From assembly GCA_016946835.1 (NCBI GenBank), contig JACVTC010000026.1, positions 1,115,001 to 1,179,000 of the forward strand: 64,000 bases of DNA. The letters are read 5' to 3'. Shown one piece after another: positions 35,052 through 47,230 of this stretch. The DNA is from Neocallimastix lanati (nom. inval.) (Eukaryota; Neocallimastigomycota; Neocallimastigomycetes; Neocallimastigales; Neocallimastigaceae). Made by a program: the position numbers and the translations under genes. How positions within the stretch are numbered: position 1 is the first letter of the stretch; every line of letters begins with the position of its first letter. Below the pieces are notes generated by a model. The model did not search any database, was not told the DNA's origin, and saw nothing but the letters and a program-made list of their open reading frames with translations.

Positions 35052-36629
35052 TAAAAAGTAATATTATTATTAAAAAAATATATAAAAATATTTATCATAA
35101 AATTGTAATATGTAAAACATATTATTGTTAAAACTTTCTATTAGATTTATTCTTTATCTCTTCTTTTTTTGAAAAATATATATATACATGTATAATTGGA
35201 AAGTAAAAAAAAAAAAAAAATTATTAAATATATATATAAAAAGAAAATATAAATGAAAAATATTAAATATAAAATTAAAATTTAATTCAATTAAATTGTA
35301 ATTAATTGATAAATTATTTAAAAAAAATTTTACTGTCAAAGTTAATTTCATAATAAGTATTAATTAATTTTATTATTTATTTAATATTAATTTAATTAAA
35401 TAATGATATAAATATTAAAATCATTTAATTTTTAAAATAAAAAAATATACATGAAAATCAATAAGTTTTTATATTGTTTTTTGAATATTATTTATAACAA
35501 TAAAATTTTTCAAAATTTAAAATAAAAAATATATTTTTTTTTTCATTCTTTATTTTTTATTTTATTTCTTATAATATTTTTATTATATATATATATATTT
35601 TTTTTATGTTTTATAATTTTTTTTTTTTAATTAAAGTATTAAAAAAAAAAAAAAAATTAATTTATTTAATTTTTAACAAAATTTTTATTATAGAATTATA
35701 GAATTATTTAACTTTAATTAATTTTTTTTTTTTTTGAAAATATAAAGTTAAACTTAATATAATTTATTTTTTTTTTTTTAATTAATACTTTAAGAAAATA
35801 AGAAAATTTGTGGCTTATTTTACTAGAATTTTATGTAATATTTTTGAAATTTTAATAAGCCATCTATTTATTTGTGGCTTTTAAAATTTATATTATTACG
35901 CCATAAAATTTAATATAATTTTAAGTAATAAAGAAATAAATGTATAAATAAATAAATAAATAAATAAATAAAAATTAAAAAGGTCAATAAAAAATAAAAT
36001 ATTTTTATATAATTTTTTTTTTTTTTGATAATCATGTTATAAGGAAAATGATAAATAATTATTTTCCTTATAACCTTATTTTTTATATTTTATTATTAAT
36101 ATTTATATTATATTTTTATATTTTATATTTTATTATTGATATTATATTTTTATATTTTTCTATTAATATTATTTTATATTTTTAAATTTTTATATTTTAT
36201 TATTAATATCAATATAATATTTTTATATTTTATTATTAAAAATTTTTATTTTATAAATTTATATTTAAATTAATATTATTTAAAATATTAATTTTTTATA
36301 TTATAACTAAAACTTTAGTTGTTATTATATCATCTTAATAATAGAATTAAACCTTTTATTTTATATATAATTTATAAATAAAATATTAAATAATAATAAA
36401 AATTACAAAATAATATTTTTATAAAACTTAAATTATAGCTGTAAATTGAAATTTCAAAAATTAAAATTTGTTGTTCACATTTCAATTACTATTTATATAT
36501 TACCGCAACCGTTTTGTAGAGATATATAAATAGGTTTTTTACACATATGAATTCACATGTCTATCTCATATTATATATATGGGTTTGTAAAGAACATATA
36601 TACTTTGGTATATATATCTTATACTATAT
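35052..36629. other. AT-rich intergenic region with a short inverted-repeat motif
   Basis: About 1.6 kb with T-runs, AAAT repeats (35941-35970) and no ORF of interest. At 35811-35862, TGGCTTATT and AATAAGCCA form a 9-bp inverted repeat 52 bp across, followed by another GTGGCTT at about 35874. 36060-36300 is a diffuse TATTATTAATAT-rich tract also found beside the second MULE copy (47440-47650). Confidence 0.5.
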
Positions 36630-36975
36630 CAGTACGACGTCGGCGCTCCAAATTCCTAAGCAGAGGTAGCTCCAGTAGACATGTCTTGCCAAATAACATC
36701 CGTGTTATCCTATAGAAATTGAACTCGTAACCCTCTCAGTATAGGCTATACAACTACACTAGGATGCCATGGGTGATCAAATATAGAAATTAAATACGTG
36801 GCAATCCAATAATGGTAGGAGCGGAATAAATACTTACCTGAAATTGTGCCATTATAACCCCTTTACCCTTTCTCCAAACCCTATCGGGAAAATCAGATCA
36901 AGAATAGATACCAGCAGGGGTTGGCTGGACACCAGATGATTATTAAGTCGCCACATAACAACCAGTAGAAAGCCC
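36630..36975 (-). other. GC-richer island with tRNA-like promoter motifs; possible SINE
   Basis: The island stands out from its surroundings in G and C content. On the minus strand it has TAGTGTAGTTGTATAGC (box A-like, about 36750-36770) followed by GAGTTCAATTTC (a poor box B-like match, about 36717-36728). Further on lies GAGCGCCGACGTCGTACTGATA (split across about 36631-36655), close to the LINE C-terminal sequence GAGCGTTGACGTCGTACTGATA at about 1536-1560. On the plus strand 36905-36985 has small hairpins (CCAGC..GCTGG; GTAGAA..TTCTAC on the complement). A SINE borrowing a LINE-like tail would explain the combination, but the tRNA part does not fold well. Confidence 0.4.
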
Positions 36976-37397
36976 AGTTCTACTTTATATGCTAAAAAAT
37001 GCTATATATATTTGTTGTTTTAAAAAGACTTAAAAGTTAATAATTTAATTAGATTATAATATAAATAAAATAATTAATTAATTCATAAATTCTTTATTAG
37101 TATATATTAAAAAAAAAATAATATTAATTTAGAATAAATAAATAATTAAATTTTTTTTATATACATTAAATAAATAATTTATTTTTAAATAATAAAAATT
37201 AAAATATTTTCATATATACTTTATGTATTTGTTTTTTTTAAAAAAATTAAAAGAAAAAGAAATAATTAAAATTCTTTTTATCTTTTAAAAAAAATTGAAT
37301 ATTTAATTGTTCAGAATTAATATTAAAAAATAATATTTAGATAATTAATATAATAATTTAAAAGATATAATTAAAAATTATATATTAAAATTTATAA
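36976..37397. other. AT-rich stretch upstream of MULE copy A
   Basis: Plain A/T-rich sequence, no gene. It should contain the 5' terminal part of the transposon at 37398, but no terminal inverted repeat could be established. Confidence 0.4.
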
Positions 37398-38906
37398 ATG
37401 GAAGAAAACATAACTATTTATATAAGTGAGTCTAATAAAGGAGAAGAACAAATCATTATTAATAAACAATATAAATTTAATTTTTCACATTCAAGGAAAG
37501 ATAATTCAAGAGTTTATAAATGTAACGAATATAAAAAAAATAATAAATGTAAATCTTTTATTATTTTAAATAATGAGAAAGAAATCTTAAAATATGAGAG
37601 TTTACATAATCATCCTGGAAACGAATATAGTGTATCCCTATCTGTAATGAAACATAAAATTAAAGATGAAATTAAAAAACATTCAAATCCTTTTGATATA
37701 AAACGAAAAAGACTATATAATGAAATTTCTAAAGAAATAGGATTTATATATCCGTGTCCAGAATATATTTCAGTTAAAACTCTAATATTAAGAAGTATTA
37801 ATAAAAAACTACCATCCAATGTAACAACTTTTAATGAAATTCCTAATGAATCTGAATATTATAAAACTGAACGAAATGAAGATTTTATGATATTCAAAAA
37901 TTCTGATTTAGTAATTTTTCAATCCCCTTTTCAAGCAAAATTATTTAAGAAATATAATAATGATATATTTGTGGATGGTACTTTTTATATCGCACCTAAA
38001 TTTAGTCAACAAGTGTTTATTACTAGAACTTACGTTAAAGAATTGAATAGTTTTTATACTACTTCTTATGCAATATTAAGAAATAAAAAGCAAAAAACAT
38101 ATAAAATGTTATTCAATAAATTAAAACAAAATTCTAATAATAATATTATAACTGAACCAAAAAATGTACATTGCGATTTTGAAAAAGGCATATCCAAAGC
38201 AGTTAAAAAAATATTTCCTAATATAAATATTAAATACTGTATTTGGCATTATAAAAATTTATTAGAAATTAAAAAAAATGAATTGTGCCGTAATGAAGTG
38301 AACGATGATGAAAAAATATTTAATTATTACAAAGGAATTTCAAACTTACCATTTATCAACCCTGAATACATAATGGATATTTTTTCATTAATTAAAACTA
38401 AATCCATTGAAAAAAATTCTTTCAATTTATAAAATTTTTAGAATATTTTTATGAAACATATTTAATTGGTTACGATATGAAAAGTTGGAATTATTATAAT
38501 AATATTGAACATATAACCAATAATGCTTCAGAATCACTCAATAATTCTTTAAATAAACTATTTCCAATGAAACCAAATTTTTATGAATTAATAAATAAAT
38601 TAAAAGAACAGGAACATTTATCATATTATGATTACCAAATGAAAATAAAAGGAATTTGGAGAATGAAAAAAAAAAATAAAAACAAAAACTGATGAAATTA
38701 ATATCTTAATTGAAAAATACAAAAATAAAGAAGCCAAGTTAATTGATATTAAATATGATAGAAGTGATCTTAGTAAATTGTGGTTTGAATGTTTAACTAA
38801 TTTAAATAATATTTTTAAATATTATTTAATAATAAATAATTATGAAATGACAGAGGAATTTCCAAAAGAAAAAATCATTAAAATTCTTTCATACAAAAAC
38901 TTATAA
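37398..38906 (+). mobile_element. MULE DNA transposon, FLYWCH + transposase (copy A)
   Basis: From ATG 37398 the sequence encodes an N-terminal FLYWCH-type zinc finger (Cys in YKCNEY and KCKSF, then HNH, residues about 35-75) and a Mutator-like transposase domain with FVDGTFYIAP (first catalytic Asp), VHCDFEKGI (second Asp), the CIWHY motif and NNASES (candidate catalytic Glu). The frame is open to 38429, then shifts once near 38420 (continuing in the ORF 38477-38692) and again in an A11 run near 38665-38676, after which it resumes with LSKLWFECLTNLNN and stops at 38904-38906. Copy B on the opposite strand supports each junction. Terminal inverted repeats were not found. The copy is nearly complete but no longer encodes one continuous protein. 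Confidence 0.88.
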
Positions 38907-39680
38907 TTAAATTTATAAATTAAAATTTTATAATTATTAAAAAGTTAAAATGTTTATATACTTGATAAAATTTATGTAGTTTAAATAAATATTCTATAAT
39001 TTTATTATTATAATTAATTTTATTAATAATTGTTTAAATATTTTATTAATATTTTTTTTAAAATAAATAATCCTATATTTTTATACTTTATTATTAATAT
39101 CAATAATATATTTTTATATTTTTATATTTTATTATTAATGTTTATAATTAATTTTATTAATAATTGTTTAAATATTTTATTAATATTTTTTTTAAATAAA
39201 TAAATTTATATAATTGTTAAAGTATTTTATTAATATTTTTTTTTTAAATAAATAAATCTATATAATTGTTAAAGTATTTTATTAATATTTTTTTTTAAAA
39301 TAAACCTTTTAATTGTTTGAATATTTTATTTTATTTTTTTTTTTTTTTTGTAAAAAAATATTTATTTTTATCTAACCATTATAATTTATTTAATTATTCA
39401 CTTAATAAATTTTAAGAAAAAAATTACAAATTAATAATACAACAAAATAGTATCATATAACTATTAATTTAAAAAGCTTCAAAATTTGATTTATCACGTT
39501 AAAAAATTTGGCGTTTTGGACCTCTCCCAAAAAAATGTTTAATAAATAAAATAAAATTTATGAAAAAACGACAATATTAATAGATTATGAGGTTTATTAA
39601 CTCAATGTTTTAAAGAAAAAAAATTAATTAATTATAATTAAATAGTATATTTATAAATATAATAATATTATTCGTTATAT
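38907..39680. repeat. AT-rich flank with about four tandem 50-100 bp units
   Basis: Between about 39005 and 39330 a unit containing AATTGTTTAAATATTTTATTAATATT followed by a T-run and AAATAAATAAAT recurs about four times with variation. A T18 run follows near 39331-39349. No gene is seen. The stretch may include the 3' end of MULE copy A. Confidence 0.6.
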
Positions 39681-39689
39681 TAGAATGAC

Positions 39690-40530
39690 AGAAAATATTA
39701 CAGCTACGAAAGATTAGTTAATCGCAAATATTTATTATGGTTTAACTGAATATTCTACTAATCATCAGAGAAGTTGATGACTATTTTATGAGGAAAAAAA
39801 TTCTTGGAGAAATCGAAAATAACCAAAGAAGAGTTGAAGAATCATGTAAATGTTAAAAAGAAAATTTATATACTCAACAAAAGGGCGTAACAAAAGACAT
39901 GATAAAATCAGATGAGTTGACGAAGTATCTAATAAATATCAGTATATTAGATGAAATAAAAATAAAAATGGACTTCCAAAATTCTACTGCTTATCAGATA
40001 TGGAGGATAATAAAAGAAATAAATACCAAATTTGATGAAGAAAGAAAAGGAGAACTAAAAAAACAACTGTAAGAAAAAAAAGTACCATAAAGATAACACA
40101 ACGATATCGCTCTGTTTACATCGGACTTAAAAAGAATTTAAAGGAAGAAATCACAGACGAAAAGAAGTATACTTATATACAGCTTTCTCATATAAAATAA
40201 TAATCAAAACTAATATAATCTCATATTAAGGAAAATGAGATGAATCTTCCAAATATCATAAAAAAACAATTCTACATATTAAATATCTAAAGGAATTAAG
40301 ACAAAAGAACCCAAGTAATCAAGTAACCTCAAACTGCACCTCAACTATTGAGATAAAATTTTCAAGAGATAATTATAAGAGGAAGACTAATAAAGAAAAG
40401 AAATACTTTATATGCCATAAAATCAGCTAATAGCTAAAGTCTGTTGACATAATAGCAGAAATAAAACAAAATATAAAAATAATTGAAGATAAGCTAACAA
40501 CACTCAAAACAAGAAATTAAATGATGATCC
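39690..40530 (+). mobile_element. Gag-like relic of an LTR retrotransposon
   Basis: Short translated stretches resemble a retrotransposon gag: a helical segment with AYQIWRIIKEINTKFDEE (about 39990-40045) of the kind seen in copia-type gag, and a Lys/Arg-rich stretch with Cys and His (about 40375-40430) that may be a degenerate zinc knuckle. The sequence is broken at many points and is a fossil. The superfamily is uncertain. Confidence 0.35.
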
Positions 40531-40699
40531 TATTGTTTTTGCAGATTCCTTATAGAGCTAGAAGATTATAATTCAAAGAATAACCTTTTCTTAAACATAA
40601 CAGCTCCAATGTAAAAGCAATGGAGGGAGTATCACCTTACGCACAAAGGTACATACATTGGATATGTAAATGCAAATAAAATTACATTAAATGGTATTG

Positions 40700-41600
40700 A
40701 CGATATAATAACGTTTCCTCCGGATCTAGAAACTCATCTTAAACATCTTACTGAAGTTCTCTCAAGACTCAAACTTGAAAAATGTAAATTTTGTATCACT
40801 TACTTAAACTTTCTTGAACATAGAATTTCTTCGGATGGTATTCTCGTGGATCCAAAAAAATGTTTCCTCTATTCTTGAATAGCCTTCTCCTACTAATGAG
40901 AAACAACTCCAATCATTTTTAGGATTTACTAACTAATATTGACGTTTCATTCATGGATTCACCGCATTGACACATTCTCTTCATTCTGTTCTAAAGAAAA
41001 ATGCAAAGTTTGTTTGGTCATTAGATTCTCAAAAAGCCTTCGATTAGATAAAATCTAAATTTTTTTCTGCTCTAGTACTTACATATCCAAAACGTGACCT
41101 TCCCTTCCTTGTGGAATCAGATAGTAGTAACTTCGCTATTGGTTCTATTCTTTCGCAAGAATCACAAAAGGAAAATAAAATTCACCTTATTGCGTTATTT
41201 TCAAGATCACACTCTGCTGCTGAGAAAAACTTCCCAATCTACGATAAAGAACTTTTGGTAAATGTTGAAGCCTTAAAACAATGGAGACATCTTTGAAAGG
41301 AACTTCAATTCCATTTATCATTTTCTCTGACCATCGCAATCTCTTGTATCAAAAGAAACCTGAGAAAATGTCACAAAGACTTGTTTGTTGGCCACTCTTT
41401 CTATCAGAATTCAATTTCAAAATTACATACAGTGCCGGATATACTAATGATAAACCTAAAGCACTTTCTCGTCGACCGGATTTTGCTACAAATGAAGAAA
41501 AATTATCCTCTGATATTCCCTTCAATATCCTTAAACCAGAAAACTTTTGTGCTATCTCTTCTTTAGCATCTCTAAACGAACAAATACTTCACGAAATATA
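40700..41600 (+). mobile_element. Ty3/gypsy pol relic (reverse transcriptase end and RNase H)
   Basis: The plus strand carries the thumb/connection part of a Ty3/gypsy reverse transcriptase and its RNase H domain. Recognisable family motifs are LKLEKCKF, a VDPKK block, an FLVESDSSNFAIGSILSQ block and YDKELL. It ends shortly after the RNase H domain. It is a fossil with several breaks; no flanking LTRs were identified. Base composition is less AT-rich than the surroundings, as expected of a decayed insert. Confidence 0.85.
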
Positions 41601-41609
41601 AGAAAGATA

Positions 41610-42260
41610 AATACTATCAATAGATCTGTAAAAAACTTAATTCTAAACAAAAATTTCCAAACCAAATAGATTTTCCTTAAGAAATAACTTCCTACTATTT
41701 AAAGGAAAAATATATATGTCTTCTCTAATATTAATATTTTTAATAAATTAATAAAGTTCGTTCATTATAAACCATATTTTAAATTACTTGGTGTTACGAA
41801 CATATCTTGTAAATATGCTTAATTCAATTTAAATAATCCCTCAATACAAGTGAAATCATTAGAAGTTGAAAGGTCGGTAATGAAGTTCATAGAGATTGAT
41901 GCCCAAGGATGATTAGGTATTTCAAGGTTTCAAGGTGTTGTAGAAGCTCATAACGTTTACGTCAAGAGTCTTTGGAGAGGCAATAGGAGTCACAAGAGCA
42001 AACATAATCTTTAATATTAGAGTATATAGAAAACAACTAGAAGTCACGGAAAGCAAGAGAAGTAGTTTTTTTGATACTAAAGTATCCAATATTATAATGT
42101 AGTGGTTCACTTATTAGTAAAACAATAGGCAACACTGAAAATTAAGAATAAGCTAAAAACGTTTTATAAAAAGTTTGTTTTTATTAATTTATTAAAATAA
42201 AATTTATTAAAGTAATTATTTATTAATTAATTAATTAATGTTGTAATATATCAAATTACT
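41610..42260. other. Relic sequence of uncertain origin next to the gypsy fossil
   Basis: This stretch is moderately GC-rich (especially 41870-42100) with no recognisable domain. It may be further decayed LTR-retrotransposon sequence downstream of the RNase H relic. The antisense ORF at 41922-42110 is not supported by any motif. Confidence 0.35.
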
Positions 42261-42269
42261 TATTATTAA

Positions 42270-42680
42270 CTGATTAACTAATAATAGCATGAATTTAAAA
42301 AATATTTCTTTTGTGAAAATTTTACTCATATTTATACTTTTTATGGAAAAATAGTTTGTATGCTTCTCGAAAATTTTAGAATCTTAGAAAAATCGTTTAA
42401 AACTGATTTTCTCGGTTAAATTAGAAACTAATGGAAGAAAGGATAAATAAAATAAAAAATTCAATTTAATTATTAAGAATTTCTATGAAATTCTTAAAGA
42501 AAATACAGAAAGAATTAACTAGAACAATGAAAATAAAATATTTAAAAAGTAGGTTTAAGTGTGAGTCGAACTCGATTAGTTCGATTCATGGCTATAGCTC
42601 TAACAGCTATAACAAGATTTCCTTGTACAAATTTTATGGTAAAGAATGAATTAACAACCCTTATTTTGTATAAAATATTA
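42270..42680 (-). mobile_element. tRNA-derived SINE candidate, copy 1
   Basis: On the minus strand the head (about 42640 to 42550) has a box A-like segment (TTATAGCTGTTAGAGC) and a box B-like segment (GAGTTCGACTC). The body (about 42550 to 42280) aligns by eye with 44000 to 43700 over about 330 bp at roughly three-quarters identity. Shared landmarks on the plus strand are AGAAACTAAT, TATTAAGAATTTC, AATTCTTAAAGAAA and TTTATACTTTTT. A tRNA-like head on an unrelated AT-rich body is the structure of a SINE. Ends are approximate. Confidence 0.6.
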
Positions 42681-42914
42681 TTAATAATTTTTTACTAAAT
42701 TGTACTTTCCTATATTCTTGATAACCTAAACTTAATTATAAAAAATAATTTATTTTGATATAAATTAATTTTAACTTGTAAATAATTTTAAATCAATATT
42801 AATTAATTACTTTATTGTTATGCTATTAAATATATGTGTATATTAAAATACTATTGTAAATATTAAAATTATATACTTTTAAGATATTATAAAATTATTA
42901 AAATTTATTGTGTA

Positions 42915-43560
42915 GTTAACTTCCGCTTTATTCAATGACCTTGAATGAAAGGCCACCGGATGTAATAAATTATCATTATTGCCCAGTTGAGACAAGACCC
43001 AATCAACTATTACAAATAGTAATAGAATTTAAGCGCCTATAGTCCACGCAAAACCTTAAGGTTCCATCATGTTTCCTAACAAATAGTACAGGGGCTCCGG
43101 CTGGTGATTTTGACTTTCTAATAAAGTTCTTCTTTAGATTTTCTTGAATATATTCCTTAAGAGCCTTTGTTTCATCTACTGTTAAAGAATATATTGGTCC
43201 GAAATATAATTGACCACCAGGAATGAGTTCAATGGCAATATCGTATTCCCTTTGGGGTGGTAGTTTTTCTGATTGCTTTTTCTCAAATACTATTTTATAT
43301 TTAGAATAATATTTTCCAATGATTTCTTCTTTGGGTACTTCTTCATTTGATTTCTCTTTAATATCCGTTTCTATTATAGCAGCACATAAGTTGGTATCGT
43401 ATAATTCTTCATCAGAAATTATTTCTGGAATTATATAATCTAAGTTTTCTTGACAAACATGTTCTTCTTGATCAGCATCTTCTTGTAACAGAAACCTGGG
43501 TGTTCCAATACTAAAAGGACACTTAGAATAGGCAAACCAAACACAAGAATTAGTAAATAC
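42915..43560 (-). mobile_element. Ty3/gypsy reverse-transcriptase relic (N-terminal part)
   Basis: The minus strand encodes the start of a Ty3/gypsy reverse transcriptase: [52 protein letters not shown] and CVDYRRLN are family hallmarks. It stops soon after, and its orientation is opposite to the 40.7-41.6 kb relic. It is a fossil with a few breaks. SINE copies 1 and 2 flank it on both sides. Confidence 0.82.
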
Positions 43561-43699
43561 AAGATATTAATATTGGAGCACTTGATTCCTTTGTTAATTA
43601 GGAAGGTCGGTGCTGAAATATTAGTAATATTGATTTTGTATTTATTATTTTATTTATTTATTTATTTATTAAATTATTTATTAAAAATTGTTTTATTAG

Positions 43700-44070
43700 A
43701 AAGATGTTTTATTACTAATAATAATAAACTACGTTAAAATACGATAAAAGCATGAAGAGAAATATTTTCAAGTGAAAATTCATACCTATTTATACTTTTT
43801 TCGGAAAAACAGTTTTCATGATTTTGAAAAATTATAGAATTGTGGAAAATTCGTTTAAAACCGATTTTAGCCACAAAAATAGAAACTAATAAAAAGAAAG
43901 AATAAAATAGAATAAAATATAATTTTAACTATTAAGAATTTCCATAAAATTCTTAAAGAAATTACAGAAAGAAATATCTAGAAAATGAAAATAAAAATTA
44001 TTAAAATTTGCTTTGAGTGTGAATCGAACCCGAATAGTTCGATTCATGGTCATAGTGATACAATATAAGT
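43700..44070 (-). mobile_element. tRNA-derived SINE candidate, copy 2
   Basis: Copy 2 has the best box B (GGGTTCGATTC on the minus strand, about 44020-44030), inside a perfect 9-bp hairpin GAATCGAAC/GTTCGATTC. The body from about 44000 down to 43705 aligns with copy 1. The box A region is poorly preserved (GTATCACTATGACC). Its presence inside the gypsy relic region suggests it inserted into the fossil or was carried with it. Confidence 0.6.
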
Positions 44071-45639
44071 AATAAAGTATCAAATTTTTATTTATTTAAT
44101 TATAACGAGGTCGAGCAAATAGGGAATTTATAAAATAATATATTCCAACTCAAAGATAATAAATAATAATTTACACAAATAATAAAATTTATTTATTTCT
44201 TTTTAAATCTTGTTTTTATTTATTTATTTAATTTTATATAAATTATTACAATTATATTTTATATTCCTCTGAATATAATAATGATTAATTATCTCTAATA
44301 ATTCAATTTATATTAATATCTTAATAATAATTTTACTTATAATTGTAGGATTCAACTCTTATCCTGTAACTATAAGTAATTACTTAATTATTTAAACTAA
44401 ACTATAAATTCTTTAAAACTATTATTTTATTCTCAATTAGAATTTCTAAAACAACAAGAAAAACTCTCTCTTTAACTTTTATTTCATTCTCTTCTTTTAA
44501 ATTTATTAATTAATTTTATCTTGAATATTATTGGCTGTCTAATTAATTTTAATCTATGATTTAGTATATTATATATTATAATTATTTTTCACTATATTAT
44601 TATAGGATTTTCTCTTTTATTAATTTTCTTGCCTATTTCTAGCTGTATCGTATCAATAGCTCTAGCCACTATGCCAAGATTTCATTTTCTGAAATTTTTG
44701 ATAAAGAATGCCCAAATAATGTTCTTTTGGTTATGCATCTTAAATGATTCATTTAACCCTTAAACAAATTATTTGATTCTTTATTCTTTTGGAACTTTCT
44801 ATATTCTAATAAATTAATCTATATTTTTCTAATTAGTACAAATTAAATTATACTATTTAAAAAAGTATATTTAATATTAATTCCTTATCTATGCTACCTT
44901 TATTATTCTTATCTATATTTTATTATTATTAAAATCCTTATCAATATTATATAGTTTATTTTATCAATTTTCTTTATAGTTTATCAAAATCTTATCAATA
45001 TTTCTTTTATTAATATTAAACTTATCAATATTAATTATTTCTTTGGAAAATTCCAAATTAAAAAAATTGTATTAATGATTACTAATAAAAAATTAAACAT
45101 AAAAGAAAATAGTTATATTATTATTATATGTTTTATTATAAATATTATAAATATTATATTGTAAATTTGATGAAATGATTATAAATTTTATATTAACAAT
45201 TTAAATAATATTATTTTTCTAAACTTAGTAAAATTAAACTTTAGGATTAAATAAATATTACTAAACCACAGAATTAACTTCTGTAAAATAAAAAATTGTC
45301 TTTTAAAATATATAATTAAGTAGATTAGTAATAAATAATTAGTAATAGATTAATATATAAGTATTATTTATTATAAGTTAAATAATAATTATATTAATAA
45401 TAAAAAAATAATATAAAATATTTAATAAATAATTTTTATTATACAAAGAAATGGCTTTACCATTTCTATTATTTTAAGAAAAAAATATAAATAACAGTAA
45501 AAAATTGTATTTTTTTTATATATTGTAATTTTAATATTGTAATTCTAAATAAAAATTTAATAAAGGATTTATAAAACAAAAATTTATTTTGTGTATTATT
45601 TTTCTTGTTTGTTTATTTTTTTATTGTTTATATTAATAC
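44071..45639. other. AT-rich stretch with a third SINE-head fragment
   Basis: No gene seen. At about 44640-44745 the minus strand reads CTTGGCATAGTGGCTAGAGC, a very good box A and D-arm match. It is followed by a variant anticodon region and is preceded by sequence shared with the outer edge of copy 1 (plus strand CAAGATTTC and AAAGAATG). It lacks box B. Putting box A of this fragment with box B of copy 2 gives a spacing near 31 nt, normal for tRNA promoters. The remainder is featureless A/T. Confidence 0.5.
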
Positions 45640-46250
45640 TTATTTTTATTTTTCCCTCTCTCCGAACCTTAACATTTTAGGATTCGTTACACTTCTCGTT
45701 CGAACATTGGGGCTGTTATATCGGAATGAAAGGAAACTTCTTCCTGAACCTGAGTCTATCAATATATTGGCAGGTATTTTTTTATTGTTAATAGTTATAT
45801 AGAACGTAGTAGAAATAGTATTCTTTCCGTTAGGCGTGTAATTAACAGACAGAAAATCATTTTTACTCTTGTTTTCATTTTTTTTTATCTTTATTAAAGT
45901 TTTTCCCCTTGAATCGGTTTTCTGCTTGGTTATGTTCATACCTTTGTCTCTGGAAGATTTTTCTTTTGTTGTTTTTATTGTTGGCTTTTTGACGTAGGCA
46001 ACTTTCTAAGTAGAGTTTCCTATCTATACTGATAATTAAATTAGTTGTCTCGATCAGAGTTGTGGGTTTATCCAGTTTATCAAACTCCTAGCGTACACAG
46101 TCAAGGAGTCCTCTTCCGATGATATCAATTAACACCTCATCTGGCCATCCTAGGCGTCCCGCAAGCCTTCTAAATTCTACTGTATATTCTGCTGCATTAC
46201 CGAGCTGAAATTGTTTAAGTTTAAACAACTTCTCAATTTAAGGAATGAAT
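45640..46250 (-). mobile_element. Ty3/gypsy gag-protease relic
   Basis: The minus strand carries the end of a gag (NAAEYTVEFRRLAGRL and WPDEVLIDIIGRGLLD, the retrotransposon-gag motif, about 46200-46090) and then a pepsin-like protease with the catalytic ILIDSGS motif (about 45750). Orientation and order (gag, protease, then the RT relic at 42.9-43.6 kb) fit one minus-strand Ty3/gypsy element interrupted by later sequence. It is a broken fossil with several breaks. Confidence 0.8.
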
Positions 46251-47193
46251 GTATAAATTATATAATAGATAAATAATCAAATAAAGAAATTATAATTATA
46301 TAACAAATAATTATAGTTTCTTACATTATGATACGTGTCCAGTAGAAATAATATAAAATAATAGAAAAATTATATAGACAAATTATTAATATAAATATTT
46401 ATTAAAAATTATTTTTACACAATGAATCTTAAAATATATTATTAAATATAATTTATTATTAACAATTAATAAAATATTAAATTAAATAATAATATTAAAG
46501 TTATTAAAAGAATTTATGACTATATAGCAAAATTAGTTATATTAATTATAACGGAGGTTGAATGTTTAATTAAACTGGTGTGTTATTAAAATAGTTTTAG
46601 ATAATTGTAAAGATTTAATAAAATCTTTAATAATTAATTATTACATAATTAATTAGAGGAGGTGCATTTCGAAAAATTTCATTTCGCAAAATTTTTAATA
46701 AATAAATAAATTAATAATAAAATAAATAAATAAATAATATATCTAATTTAAATAAATAACTAAATAAATAAAAATAAATATATAAAACTATAATAAATAA
46801 ATAAATTTTAAAATTAAATTTTTAAATTAAATATATATATATGGACATATATATAATAAATATATATTATATAATAATAAGTATACATTAGAATTAACGC
46901 TTTAAAAAAATAAAATATTTTATCATATGTTTTAAACGTTTTATAATTTAAATATATATAAGAATTTTATATATATAAAAAAAATAAGTATTAATAATTT
47001 AAAAGATATAAAGGATAATAATTTAAAATATAATTGTTAAATTTAAAATATAATTATTAAAAAAAATATTAAAAAAAATAATATTTAAATAATTAATTGA
47101 TCATTTTACACCTTTTAAGTCCTTGCACAGTATTTTAAAAATCTTAAATTGCTAATAAATTTTTTTAATAAAAGAAATATTTATAAATAATCC

Positions 47194-47230
<37 letters not shown>

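Noticed and set aside
43990-44060. A functional tRNA gene on the minus strand
   Set aside because: Box B is good, but the acceptor and anticodon stems do not form and a diverged second copy shares a 330-bp body, so a SINE fits better.
42270-44070. The two 350-bp repeats as LTRs of the enclosed gypsy RT relic
   Set aside because: They carry tRNA promoter boxes, lack TG..CA ends that I could identify, and no primer-binding site or purine tract adjoins them; not fully excluded.
45605-45802. Plus-strand 65-residue ORF
   Set aside because: It is antisense to the protease part of a Ty3/gypsy relic and has no support of its own.
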